Part shown: positions 1 to 12,847 of the stretch, piece after piece | How positions within the stretch are numbered: the first letter of the stretch is position 1 | Layout of the letters: each line of letters starts with the position of its first letter | Assembly (NCBI GenBank): GCA_028095005.1 | Contig: CM051459.1 | Location: 114,115,431 to 114,179,430 of the forward strand | Reading direction: 5' to 3' | DNA from: Rhynchospora pubera | Taxonomy: Eukaryota; Streptophyta; Magnoliopsida; Poales; Cyperaceae | DNA: 64,000 bases | Position numbers and translations under genes: made by a program | The notes under the pieces: model-generated | Seen by the model: the letters and a program-made list of their open reading frames with translations, nothing else | Database searches by the model: none | What the model was told of the DNA's origin: nothing

Positions 1-10
1 ATTTTTGCAG

Positions 11-2072
11 AAATTTCACCGTGACTTGCCACCAACACGTGTGTTTGCCTATGGCACCTGCAAGGAGTCTGCCACTGTGCCGGGACCGACAATAGAGGCC
101 TTGCAAGGCACACCTACATATGTTACATGGCTCAACTTTCTCCCTTCACAACATTTCCTTCCATGGGATCCCACAATTCCGACTGCCATACCTCCCTCTG
201 GTGTCCCCACCGTGACTCACCTGCATGGTGGGGTCCAGCCACCCACATCAGATGGCAACTCCCTCGCCTGGTTCACCGCCTCCTTTGCCTATACAGGTCC
301 CCATTTCTCATCACCAGTTTACTACTATCCGAATTTCCAACTTCCCGGTAACCTCTGGTAATTCTTCTGTTCCTTCCTTAATAATATTGAAATTTAAGAT
401 TTGAAATTTGCTTAATTTTTTATTTTCTGTCTATTAATTTGACAATATCAAGTTCAAAAATTTATTCAATGGGAATTTATTGGATTCATTTTTACTACCA
501 CAGGTACCATGATCATGCCCTTGGCCTCACTCGAGTCAACCTCTTATCAGGCATGATTGGTACTTACCAAATCACCTCTCCTCACCTTGAGGGCCCACTT
601 GGCCTCCCCTCTGGACCAGAGTATGACCGCCACCTTGTAATTTTCGACCGAGACTTTCGTGTGGATGGGTCAATCTACATGAATTCCACAGGCAACAATC
701 CAGACATTCACCCTCGATGGCAGCCTGAGTATTTTGGCAAAGCAATTATAGTCAATGGAAAGGCATGGCCCTTTTTGACAGTTACCAGACGCAAGTATCG
801 GTTCCGTATTCTTAATGCTAGTAATGCGCGGTTTCTGCAGCTCTACTTATCTAAAGCTTATGGCCTTCATTTTACACATGTCGGATCTGATACCAACTAC
901 CTCCGGAGGCCTACTGTTTCAAGGTAGAGAAATTTTAATATAATAGATTTTTTAAGTTAGATTACACAACTATATTGATTAATTGGGACTTCTGAATCTT
1001 GGTTAAATTACACAAAATTTAATATGCAATTGATATTTTAGGAAGTTCCTTCTAGCCCCATCAGAGATTGCCGATGTCATAATTGACTTTTCTCTCTCGA
1101 CAACCAATGAAGTCATCCTGCGCAATGATGCAAACTATCCTTTCCCTGATGGCGATTCGACAGACCACATCACTGGCACTGTGATGAAATTCATAATAAA
1201 ACCAGATAAAGTTCAGGATCCTTCATGGATCCCACGTACTCTCCTTGAACTTCCTATTCCTCTTCCCTATGAAGCTGCAAAAATTAGGTATGGACTGTGT
1301 ATTTAAATTCTGAAATTGTTGGAATCACAATAAGAGCTTCCACCATATGTCCATGTAAAACATTTTTCATGTAAACATATATAACAACTTGAGGATTGTT
1401 ATAGAAACTACTAAATGTGTCACGTATACATGTCGAGCAGGTACATCACAATGTATGAGTACACGGCAAATGCAGATGAACCGACACATCTATTCCTAAA
1501 TGCAAAGTCATTCAAAGAACCTGTCACAGAGACGCCAAAAGAAGGAACCAGCGAAATTTGGAAAATAATCAACCTAACTGAAGACAACCACCCCTTGCAC
1601 ATCCATCTCGGTGCATTTACAGTACTCGAACAGAGAAACATGTCTGATGTGGAAGAATTCAAATCATGCATGGAACATGTAAATGATGCAGTAAAATGCG
1701 GCTTGGAAAAGTACTTGACACAAGAGGTCTTCGCCATCCCAAAGCACGAGAGAGGGTGGAAGAATGTGTTTAAGATGAAGCCGAAAGTTGTGACAACAAT
1801 TTTGGTAAGATTTAAACCGCTTGGATCGGAGGCTCAGTATGTGTTCGATGTGACGGCTGAGCCAGGATATGTCTACCACTGTCATGTAAGTGGATACTCT
1901 TTTCTTCACAAGATTTCTAGTTTTAGAATCGATGGAAATGAGAATGGATTTTCAGTAAAAGGATGGTTATTAGGTATGGACTACAATAATTCTGTTAGTT
2001 TTACATGTTTATTTGCAGATTTTGGATCATGAAGACAATGAGATGATGAGGCCCATGAAGCTCGTCCATTGA
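11..2072 (+). CDS. LPR: LPR1/LPR2-like multicopper oxidase, 5'-partial
   Basis: Multicopper oxidase of the plant LOW PHOSPHATE ROOT group (spore coat protein A/bilirubin oxidase-like). Arabidopsis LPR1/LPR2 are secretory-pathway ferroxidases that help stop root growth when phosphate is low. I read five exons with canonical GT-AG junctions: 11-357, 504-923, 1042-1287, 1441-1885 and 2019-2072 (TGA at 2070). The joined frame stays open for 503 codons. All four copper-ligand blocks are visible: THLHGG (exon 1), YHDHA (spanning junction 1), HPLHIHLG (exon 4) and YHCHILDHEDNEMM, whose last part comes from exon 5. Position 11 follows TTTTTGCAG, so the window opens at an intron end; about 75 N-terminal residues, including any signal peptide, lie outside. 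No frameshift or stop is seen. The gene converges on the pyridoxal kinase gene. LPR1 and LPR2 cannot be told apart here. Confidence 0.93.
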
Positions 2073-2599
2073 AATGTATGTATAATAACGAGTCATTGAC
2101 ATCATTCTTTTCACTTCTTGTGAAAGTTCCAATAAAAGCATGCTACGACCTTGTCTTTGTTTGTAAAAAAATAGGTGAATATTTGTGAAACCGTATAAAT
2201 TTAGTCAAAATTTTGGTTGTTGATTGTTCGAAATGAAGAGTGGGCTTTGTTGTATCCGTTTGACTATGATCGTGTATTTATTCATAAAATGTAACGACAG
2301 AAAAACCATGAAGGGGAAAATCAAATTGAATGACATCAAAATACAAGAAAGCGAGTTGATATCTTGTCATGCTACACTTGATCTAAAGTAGAGACCATAC
2401 ATTTTTATCCAATTATTTTTCATTTTTTCATTTTTCTTTGTTCTTTTTATATATTTATTTATTAGATAAATTAGTGAGAGTAAGCTTAAAGCTCTTATTC
2501 AACAAAACCATTGGATTGTCAACCAATGAAATGTTACTAGCACTGCTAAACGACCAAAATCTCATAAATACAAAAAAAAAAAGAATTTTCTCAATAGTT
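2073..2599. other. Convergent intergenic spacer with likely 3' UTRs
   Basis: This 527-bp AT-rich gap separates the 3' ends of two convergent genes. An AATAAAA poly(A)-signal-like word lies at about 2132, sixty bases past the oxidase stop. No repeat or coding signal is seen, and the small open frame near 2438-2677 overlaps the kinase last exon antisense. Confidence 0.6.
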
Positions 2600-5500
2600 T
2601 CAATTGAATTTCTCTGCCTTGTACTCAATTGGTGGATTTCGGATGTCCTCTTGGCTTTGGACCAATCGGATCTCTAAGCTGCTTGTCTGCGGGTCAAAAC
2701 CTGCCTTCTCATAATCTGCAACAGTTCTTCTCAGGACAGCCTACAAACAAGATGACTTGAAATTGAAAAACTGAAAATCCCTTTTTTTAATAACTTTCAT
2801 GAAAAAGAGTTGGAGGAGTAATTGGTGTCACCTGGTAGAGTATACCAACCAACACCAATTCAGTTTTGAATCACAGTAAATGTACTTAAAAGTAGAAGTT
2901 CCATCATTAGTCAAATACTTACTGAGAAAGGTTAATGGCATAGGCCAGATCACACTAAGAGAAAGCAAGTACATAAACAAATTCAAATAGAAAGACAGAA
3001 AGGGGGGTAAAAGTGTACCTGTAGACTGGAGACAGCCAGTTCTGCTGCCCTTCCAAGATCATCAGGGTATTTCTGTTAAACAGCACAAGGTCATAAATTA
3101 ATTTAGTGGTACAAGAACAATTCATGCTTCACATGTATATTAAATTAGCATTCTTAATCATCAAAAGAGAAGTCCATTTAATTCTATTAAAACCCTTGCT
3201 GCAAAAGTTTGTGAGTTTCTGATGCAACATGCTTATATATATTGAAAACCCCACTAAAGGGCACCCAGAAAACATATTGCTCCGTAAGGAGTATACTTGA
3301 TAATATAAATAGATATACAGCTACACTCATCTGTATAGAGTAAACATGCTTATATAAAAATAATAGATGTATATGGAAAAGAAAAAGATTTAAACAATTA
3401 GAAAATTTTGCCATACATTGCTCCATCCCAGTAGAAGAGCAGTCATCAAGTCACCAGTACCCTACAAGTCATCAAAGAAATGCAACATATGAAACATTTT
3501 ATAATCCTTAAAAGCATCACGTGATCATTTTAACAGAAGATAAACATGAACCCTTGAAAAGTGACTTATAAATTGGAATATGAAGGTATCCATACTGTGA
3601 AGTATGCTGGTATTTTCGGTACAACTATCTTGAATTGCTCAGGAGTTTGACTCTGGAATGTAGAAGATAAATATTATTAGATTCATCAAATCTGCAAATT
3701 GAACCCAAAGAAAATAAAACCCCATGATAGATAATATTGAGAGAGCATACCTTTCCTTTTTTATTACTTCCAATTAAGTGGAGCTTGTCATCAATAACCA
3801 TGCTAGTTATTACTACCTGAAATTATTGCAACATAGCTTATAAAAAATTGAGGTTTACTTACCTAATATATCACCATACTACTCGGGTATAATACTGACT
3901 TCCTCTCTTTAAAAAATTGTTGTGTGATTGAATTTGACTCAGACAGGCTTGTAAAATATAAATATACTGCCATCACTTGTCTAGATCAGAACAAAAGCTG
4001 CCATTAAAAAAAATCTTATAAAGAACATTATGAAACTAATCACTCAGTGATACTAAAGTAACCTTTGTTGGCCCTGCAGCATGAAGAATATTACAAGCTT
4101 CTAAACCGTCCTTTTCAGAAGTAACCCTGAAACAGCAAAATAATAAAAGTACATGAGGATTTTACTACTTTAATTGATGTAAAAAGGTAATAAAGGAAAT
4201 ATGTGAAAACCAACCACCATATAAGAAAATGTATCAGCAAACCCTAAACCCTAAATGTCCCTCCCACTTACATCCTAACCTCTTAAGTAGAACATATAAC
4301 TATGCCCATACTCAGAAATACGGATCTTCGTTCCCTTGAATCAAGGTGGAGTCAGGACTTGAGTCCTGGAGTGTTGTAGAGTCTAAGAGGATAGATTTAA
4401 TGTGTAACTGACTGATTCTCTTATGCCAGAATAAAGTTCAAAGAAAAGTTATATTTATAGATGCAGCTTCTTAACAGGATTCAATTTTCTTTTGGACACT
4501 CCATGCAAACGTCATAGAAAATTATAAAAAGAAAAAACCAAAAATGTGCCCAATGAATCCTGAGGATTGTAATTAGTATTAAATATTGCGTCTCTTTGAT
4601 ACTAAATTAACCCTGCTTTCAAGGTACTTAGAAGTAATTTACCATTGTTAATTTTTTTGAGTTTAGAGTGTAAGAATTTCATGTTTTTTGAAGCATGATG
4701 GAGGAATATTTAATATAAACTTTCAAGCTGCCAACTAACCCTGCTGGTACTTTGGTAGTAATATTTTATTGGTAACTTACTTTTAGAAAATAACTTAACT
4801 AAGATTATTTTTTAATGGAAATGTGATTTGGTGTGCAAAAACTATATGACATTTTCGATGTGAAAGATGAAAAAAGGCGTCAAGCATTGCAATCAGCAGA
4901 TTTTTTATCATGCAAATTAATTCTACCTCCAAATGATCCTACTTAAATGTCCAATAATGTGAAAATCTACAGTAAGAGCACCAAGTTCCCAAAAAGTAAC
5001 TTTCAGAAGCTTCTCAAATGCAACATTAGATTATGCCCCAGAAGCCCCCCTTCCTCGACTATCTTTTTCAAAATGATAAAACCACTGTCCATTATTTCCC
5101 TTCCTTTTCTAATATCCCCTCCAATCCTCCACTCTAACGGGAAGAGTGGGAAAGGATAAAAATTTTAAAAGGTGTAGACTGCAAGGGACCTCTCAGCTCC
5201 TAGGAATATAAGATAGTTTAGAATCAATAAAAATTGTACCTCATTCCAGTCAGTAGTTCAACCTCAAATTGATTAGGTGTAAGCATTGAAGCCACAGGGA
5301 CAACCTGTCAACAACTCACTCGGAATTTATTTAATAATATATCATTAATGTTCCGTGCAAACAAAATTGTATATTTAGAAATTTGAAGTGCAGTGAAAAA
5401 TAACAATCTAAGTGGTATTATGTATACCTTTTCTCGATAAAGAGAGACTAAGTCTTGAGGTACATAGAGCTTCCCTTCATCACCCATTACTGGATCACAC

Positions 5501-7398
5501 ACTACAGACCAATTCAAATCATGGTTGCATTCAGCTAAGAGGACAATGTGATTTTAAATCTATACGTTTAGTACAACAAATAAAAGCAAAATCCTTTACC
5601 ATAAACAAGGTTCGGGTTAATTGAGCGCAACCTGTTAACTACTTTTAGTACAGTGGACAAGAAAGAAGCCGATCCAATGTAACCTGTAACAAATACAAAC
5701 TCGTTATCGATTTAATTTCTAAGCATATGCTTATAAACCCAACATCCGCGCCATGTTTACAACTATCATGCAATCTCTCGCTATTCTGTAAGCGTACATA
5801 AAAAGTGCTGTCTATTTTGCTCCGACTATACTATGCTTGCAACTAGCCTAAATAGGACTGAACTCAAGCAAGTGAATTCATATGTTGGGTTTATACTTAA
5901 ATGTACAGCTAGAAATCCATCAGTTTGAGTACATGAATTAGTCATCGTTCCTTTGGCTTAACCTTCACCTTCATTGTTGTCTGGCTAATGGAACCAACAA
6001 CAGTCCAAGCAAACAATAAATATTTGGTTTCATTTGCAAAGCAGGATGATGTTGACTGTAATTTTGCTAAGAAAAAGGAGTAAGAGAACCATAAAAGAAA
6101 TCTAACCAGTCAATAAATGAGTATAGTACAGCAGATCATTAGCTGCGAGGCCTTCAATCAAATCCCACAATTGATCACCATTTAGTACTTGACCTTTAAA
6201 TGTCGGATAGCCTACATAATCATATTCAAACATTTACAAGGAAATATTTTAATGGAGTCAATGAATTTGTCATTGAGAGTTCTGATGCCACTTTTTTTTG
6301 TCAGCACTGTGTCTCCGTTTCACAGAATAAAACTGGAATGTTTAGTAAGAGCACAGCTGTACACATAAAACATGAAGACAATTTCGACTTTGCTTTGACA
6401 GATCAAGATTTTCTTATATTCATTTATGGGGATAGTTTGTGGACCTTGAAAACTCAAGGTCTCTATTCCTGCCAAAATGGAACCAAATGTCATAAATTTT
6501 ATATGGATATAGAGAAAGTGGTATAGAAAGCATTTAAATGTATTATGTTCTCATTAAGCTAAAAAATTTTCCCGATAAGGACTTAAAAGTCTGGAGGCAT
6601 TTGAACCCAGCTCTATGTAATTTCAGCTAAAGGTTACCTGTATGATTAGAAAACTGTACAGAATTGATTGGATCCACATCATAGCCTAGAAGCTGAAGAG
6701 GAAATACAGCTGATTTGTTGCCAACATAACCCTAAAAATAAAATTAAACATTGTGCAACTATGATTGTCAGAACAACCAGTTTAATCAAGTACAAAGGAG
6801 CAAACTTTACAGGTTGCACAGACAATGCAATATTCATGGACAACGAAGGGCACTAACGGCCGACACATCAGAGCGCGTAAATTTAAATTCAATTTTTTTT
6901 CTTTTTGGACCCGCGTCCATTTTGGGAATCTTTTAAGTCTAAAAACAAAACCTATATCAATTCTGATATATCATTATTGACAACAGCTATCAATCAACTG
7001 TAGTATTGAACTGCATTTCATACTGCTCTTTTCTATTGTGGAACTTATTTTATTAGAACAGGAAAGACTCAAAGTAGATGCTGATTTTATATCTGTTTAC
7101 TCAGTCCAATTGATCGGCAGACCACACCTAGCACACCTAGTACCAAAACAATACACAAAACTAATAAAATAAAATAAAATTACAGTCAAATACCTACATC
7201 ACAAACCCAACTACCCATCGAAAACACTCAGATAAGTTTAATTTTAAACAGAAAAAAAAAAATTCAAAAGCAAAAAATATATATATCAACAGAAAGAGGA
7301 TTTCGCCAAAGCACCTGAACAGTGTGGGATTGGATACTGAGCACACGACCCGTCTCAGAAGGAAGCGCAAGAGAAAGCACCGGAGGCCGCCGCGCCAT
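2600..7398 (-). CDS. SOS4: Pyridoxal kinase (SOS4/PDXK type), complete
   Basis: ATP-dependent pyridoxal/pyridoxine/pyridoxamine kinase of the vitamin B6 salvage pathway; Arabidopsis SOS4 mutants are salt-sensitive with root-hair defects. Twelve exons on - join with canonical splice sites: 7398-7315, 6731-6638, 6211-6107, 5683-5600, 5501-5428, 5304-5240, 4126-4063, 3816-3751, 3652-3596, 3461-3417, 3072-3019 and 2740-2600. They total 933 nt, or 310 aa, the usual family size. The N terminus reads PPVLSLALPSETGRVLSIQS; CDPVMGDEGKLYVP lies in exon 5 and MLTPNQFE in exon 6. The anion-hole motif GTGD starts exon 10, with its Asp at about residue 235 as the expected catalytic base. The start at 7398 is chosen because family similarity begins there; an upstream in-frame ATG at 7467 would add unmatched residues. 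No plastid transit peptide is evident. The reading frame looks intact. Confidence 0.95.
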
Positions 7399-7640
7399 TG
7401 CACACAATCCCCTCCTTTTACTTCCTTCCAGAAATTCCAAATCAAATAAAAAAAAAAACAAACCCAATATTTTACTGCCAACAAGGATCGACCTCCATTG
7501 AATCCATTCTACTTCTCTCCTCTAAAATATTTATTATTACCTGAATGGGATCGATATGGAGAATTGGATGCGTTTGTCGATGATTGATGACAGAGCACTA
7601 GAAGAGGTGTTGCCACGAAAGCACACGAGGTGCCGGGTCA
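7399..7640 (-). promoter_or_regulatory. Probable 5' UTR and promoter of the pyridoxal kinase gene
   Basis: Immediately upstream of the kinase ATG on the - strand, this stretch is less AT-rich than the DNA beyond it. Its assignment rests on position only; I see no unambiguous TATA box. Confidence 0.35.
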
Positions 7641-9540
7641 TATGCGCCGTTTTCTGAATTTCTTCTCTCTTTTTATTTTATTTTATTATTATTATTATTT
7701 CCGAGTTGGGTACTTGGGTTGCTTTTTGTCAATAGCGTTTGGTGTGGAATCGGAGGCGCTATCTGACAGACCTGACCGGGGATTTGAGATTCGTATTTGT
7801 ATTGGATTTTGGTTTTTATTTTTACTTTGTTTATTACGCTGTTTTTGTATGCTTTGGTTTGGTTTTTGTTGATTGGCGTCTGATTTAATGATTTTGACTA
7901 GATGTATTTTGGGGCAGACTTAGAAGCCTACAGAGGATGCTTTCACGGTCCATAATCTTTTGCTTATAAATTTAACGGAGCTGATATACACAATCCAATT
8001 CTAAAATATCTAAGCATCCAATCTCATTTCAATAGATGAGTCCAATTTTTGTTTAATGACGTTATCAATCTGCGTGATGACGTCAGCGGCATCTGACGTT
8101 ATCAATTTTCGTGCTGACGTCATCAAAAATATTTTCAAAACAAACTTTTTTCAAAAAAAATTTTGCACGCTAACGTCATCAAATGAACGGAATTTTTTAT
8201 TCAGTTAGATAAGTTAAGGGATGTGTTAATTTGCGTTAAGTGTTCAGTTTGATGCAGTCGTAATATGAAGTTTTAAGTTTTTGTGTTCAGTTAAAAAGGT
8301 TAAGGAATGAATTTAAAATATTTGTGTGTTATATTAGTTGCAGCAGAAATTTGATTTCATAGTATTTTGTGTTCAACTAAACTAGTTATGGGATAATTTA
8401 AAAAGTAACAATCCATTCAAAATCAATTCAAAACAATTCAAATTTTACATCACACAACAGTAAAAGCACAAATCAAAATTATAAACTGCAACAAACATGT
8501 TCACTTTGGAACAAATCAGAATGTCGGTGGAGAACAAACAAACATAAGGACACCAACTCGATCAAACCGCAGCCAAAACCTGTGTAATATGAATCGAAAT
8601 ACAAATATAAGGTGTTAACAACAAGATTCCTTAATGTGACAAATAGATTACATTTTAATACTAAATAATCTTTTCAAACAACTTTATGCAGAAACTTGTT
8701 TCTAATAATTAAACATAAGATGATCTCTTAAGTCATTTAACATAACATTTACAATATCTAACACATCCTTTCTGAAAATTTTAAAGTAAGTTAATATTTG
8801 CACAAGTAAATTGTTTACAAATCATATATTATAATCTAATTCCAATATACATGTAATATAACATATAAAGCAACTAACTGAACAATTAAATAAAATCACA
8901 TGAATTAGGGGTGTGCCAGCAATGGCAATCTGTTCAATTATTATAATCTCATCCCTAGATGCATTAAACGTAACATAAAAGGCAACTAACTTGACACTTA
9001 TAGAAATGCAAATAAAACTAGTTTCTGACAATTGAATATAAGATGATCTCTTGGCTCTCTAATAATATTTAATCATTTCAAGTCATGTGAAGTTTTAAAA
9101 AAATACATAATAAAACAAGATGATTTTTTAGAGATACAAACTTAATACATACGATGACTAACTAATTCATTAAAAAATCAAAACAATTAATTAGTATATG
9201 AATTTCTTCAAAAGGTAAACAAAATATTTTCTTTCAACTTCAATCTGGTGTCTCTATTGCTAGAATCTTACATTGAATTGTCTCGATCTCTTTGCGTGGT
9301 TTATTTCAATACCCAAAAAAAGTATGTAAATTCCGATAAAATATCTTCAAGGAAGCACTACGCTATTTGCAAATAACTCATTGAGCAAAATGAGGAGTCA
9401 GGAGGTAAGTTCTTTGAAACAGTGGATCTCAAATTGTATTCACATATGTACCTCTCCATGACTCAAAAGAAACTCGAACTAACGAAGGCAACCATACAAA
9501 AAGAAGGGAAAAAGGGCAGCAAAGATTAGAGAAACGCACC
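7641..9540. other. AT-rich intergenic DNA with a TGACGTCA cluster
   Basis: No convincing gene is seen. Between about 8058 and 8180 there are several close spaced TGACGTCA/TGACGTTATCA/AACGTCATCA words in both orientations, which resemble bZIP (ACGT-core) sites and could also be the remains of a short tandem repeat. The rest is A/T-rich sequence with scattered short runs. Confidence 0.5.
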
Positions 9541-10080
9541 ATCAAACTCAAGCAAGGTGAGATGAACCCTAGACCCTGCCTTCATCGAAGAGCCATCAGA
9601 GATTGTCAAACTCTAAGAAAGGTGAGGTCGGGATCCGTCACAAGTGGTCGGAGGATCCGTCGGTTGATCGCGATAGATTGTCAAATGAAGAAGAGAGGCG
9701 AAGAAGAGATCTGTGATCCTCTCTGCTCAGAAACCCTAGATCTTGAAAGAAAAGAGGCGAGAGGTTCTTGCGATGGTGAGAGGTGGCTTCAAAGAAAGAG
9801 GTGGAGCGGAAGATCGATGTCTTTCTCTCCGAGGTCAATTAGCGCTATTTGGAGACGAGGGCGGCAGTGTCGCCATGGCTAGAGAGAGAAGGAGAAGTTG
9901 CGGATCTCAGATTTAGTCTAGAGAAGGAGAGACGCAACTGCTATAGCGATTTGAGCGAAAATGACGCTGTTTGGAGATGAGAGATAAGAGGAGAGATTAT
10001 TAGGTGCGACTTTTTAAAATGACCAAATTGCCACTACTTCGAATGAATGAGTCCAGTGTATGCTATGAATTCGATTAGTT
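9541..10080. other. GC-richer island, possible first exon or TE fragment
   Basis: About 450 bp of purine-rich, higher-GC sequence (9560-10000) stands out from the flanks. It contains AACCCTAGACCC and CAGAAACCCTAGATC words often seen near plant 5' UTRs. Open frames exist on both strands (9562-9882 on + and 9638-9838 on -), but their translations are Arg/Ser-rich and match no family I recognise. It may be an untranslated leader, or a fragment carried by a TE. I would not call a protein here. Confidence 0.35.
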
Positions 10081-10556
10081 TGGATGGTATATAGTAATTA
10101 CCTGTCATCTACACCATTTTGGTGCGTCTCTCCCTCCCATCAGCGTCTCCCCCTCCCTTCCTTAGCGAGTTTTCACTCTTTTCCTCCGCTCCCTGCTTCT
10201 TTCTCACTTCTCCTTTCCTTTGTGCTCTCTTCTATCCCCTCTCTATTTTATTTTTTCCCTTTTTCAGTGCCCCTTCTTTTTCTTTTTCCTCTCTCTTATT
10301 TCTCATGTTATATATGTTTAATTTATTTATATTTTGTTATTTCTATTTTATACATGTTCATTTTATTTTTTTATTAGTTCAAATTATTTTTAATATATGT
10401 GCAATTTATTTGTGTTAATTTTTTATGAATTTGCGGTATTTGTTATATTTTTTCAATTTTATTTATTATTTCTGTTGAATTTATTTGCTATATATATTTA
10501 TTTTATTTTGTATATGTTTCACCTTTTTTATGACTTTAAATTGTTTGTTATATCTG

Positions 10557-10589
<33 letters not shown>

Positions 10590-10850
10590 CACTTTATGTT
10601 TTGTCTGAGTTCACTTTGTTTGTTATATTTGTTCAATTTATTTGTTATATATATTCATTTCGTTTTTTTATTTAACCAAAATTGTGTCTCTTCAATTTGT
10701 TGTTGTAAGAGTTCATTTTGTTGTTGTAAGTGTTCATTTTATAAAAATAGATGCAGGAGAAAGAAATTAGGAAAGAGAAGAGGAGAGTGGAGATTGAGAG
10801 AAAAGGGAAGGGGAACAGAAGGAGAGGCGCGAAAATTATTTGGATAATGC
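10081..10850. repeat. Pyrimidine-rich low-complexity tract with (AT)n and GTTCA-type repeats
   Basis: C/T-rich sequence (10110-10290) passes into degenerate iterations of a unit like GTTCAATTTATTTGTTATAT up to about 10740, including a pure (AT)14 run at 10559-10586. The open frames here (for example 10084-10377 and 10485-10847) encode only Phe/Leu/Ile/Tyr strings caused by composition. Confidence 0.75.
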
Positions 10851-10974
10851 TGATGATTTTATTTTTTAGATGGTTGTTATCACACTTGTAAACTTGTTAT
10901 TACGTTGAATAGCATAATAGAATATAATAGATAGATGAGGAAGGTTCTAGTGTCTCAACTTTAGGAATCCGGAT

Positions 10975-11155
10975 TTGTTGTTGCGCGACAAATGGTGTAG
11001 CGCACGTACGAGCCGCCTGATCTTGATCGGACAGTTATTTTTTTACGGGCCTATCAATCTAGGTTACATGCACGGAGCTCCCTTGTCCATTGGATCTTTA
11101 TCATACGGTCAGCATGTCGCGCTACACCATGTGTCGCGTGGCAGCGGATCTGAAT
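10975..11155. repeat. Imperfect inverted repeat with GCGCGACA ends
   Basis: Arms near 10981-11004 and 11115-11139 are inverted copies: GCGCGACAAATGGTGTAGCGC on the left and GCGCTACACCATGTGTCGCG on the right. About 110 bp lie between. This is probably a small foldback element or MITE; no clear target duplication is seen. Confidence 0.55.
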
Positions 11156-11161
11156 TTCAAC

Positions 11162-11551
11162 TTTAGAGTGCCACCAAATACCATAACTTTATTTTTCATC
11201 AATAATTAAAAAATTTTTAATTTAAATGTTGAATCTAAACCATTAATCTTGTACAACTTAACAAGAGATGCATTTCCATATAAGTTTTATAAAATTTAGA
11301 GTTGATTTGATATTTGATCAAGAGATCAAACCATGAAGGTATTACAATTAATTTGTCATAGTTAACAAGATTCGTTCATTTTTTAATATCTTGATCAAAT
11401 ATCAAATCAAGTCCAAATTTAATAAAAACTTATATGGAAACGCAGTGCTCATTAAGTTGTACAAAATCGATGGTTCGGATTCAACATTTAAATTTTAAAA
11501 ATTTTAATTATTGATGAAAAGTAAAGTTGTGACATTTTGTGGCACTCTAAA
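11162..11551. mobile_element. Long-TIR MITE (390 bp)
   Basis: The terminal word TTTAGAGTGCCAC begins the element and its inverse ends it. The inverted arms extend about 165 bp each (roughly 11162-11327 and 11387-11551) with about 85-90% identity, leaving a short loop, so almost the whole element is a hairpin. It has no coding capacity, as expected for a miniature inverted-repeat transposon. I cannot settle the target-site duplication, so the superfamily is open. Confidence 0.85.
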
Positions 11552-12189
11552 TTAAGTTGTACAAGAAACTTTCTCTAAATAGATTGGATATGAATCCTAT
11601 TGCAATAATTATTTGCTGACAAGTAAATATATCATGTTATTTCTATCTTATGATATGGGCATTTTTCTATTTTAGTACTTCTTTTTGCAACCATATCATT
11701 TCTTAGATTAATCATCAGTTCCGGAAGATTAGTCAGACTTATATATATATTACTAGAGTAGAGTTCACTTTTCTTTGGATTTAGTTCTGAAAGAAAAAAA
11801 TATCTATTTTATAAAAGTTAAAATTAAAAGAAATAATTTTGACAACAATGTTTCAAAACGGTAGTTCAATAATCGGTCTTAACTTTTAAATGGAATATTC
11901 ATATTGAAATCTAGTAGAAAACTGGATTTATATTATTTCCAATTTTTTTACATTTTTTCAGAATTTCGGAAAATCATTCATTTAGATGGTTCATTTTATA
12001 TATCGGTTTTTTCTAAATTCTAAAAAAATAGTAAAAACATTCACAAAAAATATAAATTTTGATGTTCAACTAAATTTCAATATGAAGATCATTCGGATCA
12101 GCGTTTAAAGTGCACTTGAAAAAAATAAAAATAAAAATAACGTTGTATGGAGCGCACCTGTCAAACACATTTGACTTTAGATTTGCTCT
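11552..12189. repeat. Intergenic DNA with a degraded long-TIR MITE (about 11878-12105)
   Basis: Segments around 11880-11945 and 12045-12105 are partly inverted, sharing the words TTCATATTGAAAT and ATTTCAATATGAA. The same words occur in the MITE at 38712. Boundaries and TSD are not clear. The rest is plain AT-rich sequence. Confidence 0.4.
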
Positions 12190-12399
12190 GGGTATGTTTG
12201 GTTCGCGCATGAACTATGGATGAACAAGGGAGCCACGAACAACATCTAGTTCGCGCCTAGTTCATGCCTAGTTCTTGAAAATTGGGAGATTAGAGACAAG
12301 GGAAGATGTTCGTGAACAGCCTAGTTCGTGATGTGTTTGATTCGCGCGAACTAGGGCTGTTCACGAACAGCCTGTTCGTGGTGGTATCCAAACACACCC
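12190..12399. mobile_element. MITE with GGGTATGTTTGG / CCAAACACACCC ends
   Basis: The ends are inverted (GGGTATGTTTGG at the left, CCAAACACACCC at the right), giving a 210-bp non-coding element. The interior is filled with GTTCGTGAAC, TTCGCGCGAA and CTAGTTCGCG-like words in both orientations, that is, reiterated CpG palindromes. It is distantly similar at its ends to the GGGTGCGTTTGGAT family elsewhere in the window. Confidence 0.7.
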
Positions 12400-12847
12400 T
12401 CTATTAATATAGAAAAATACGGAATTTTGTTATACTTTTAACAAAACAAAAAACCCTCCACTTTAAAATCTTTGTACAGCATTTTTTTTTATTTAGCCTT
12501 CGTATGTGTGTGTAAATAAAGTTGGCAAACCAATATTATAATAATAAATAAACTTTTATTTTATAGGAATCGTTGACTTCTAGTTGTGTCCTTTTACTTC
12601 TGTTTAGTCCCGCATCAGTCTCTAAAAAGATGCGAAGACCACGACTGGTCTTGATTCTTGAAGACTTTAAAGTTCAAACTACTGCAAAGAAACCGACCAG
12701 TCCCTGGACCGTACCACTTCTACAGTAAATCTAATGGACCCTCTCAAAATTGATATTCCGAATCATGATCTTTCATTTTACAAATCAAACAGCGATACGG
12801 ATCCTTGAGGAATAATACCCGAATCCGAAAGTTAGGAGACCAGGCGG

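Noticed and set aside
439..503. ATG at 439 as a start for the oxidase exon
   Set aside because: It lies in an intron; the true junction at 504 restores the WYHDHA copper motif.
7399..7467. Upstream in-frame ATG (7467) for the pyridoxal kinase
   Set aside because: The added residues are hydrophobic composition-driven sequence unlike family members; similarity starts at 7398.
9562..9882. 106-codon + frame
   Set aside because: Competing - frame of similar length, Arg-rich translation, no family match; kept only as a GC island.
10084..10847. Several overlapping + frames rich in Phe, Leu and Ile
   Set aside because: Low-complexity T-rich DNA; no conserved motif, no plausible gene structure.
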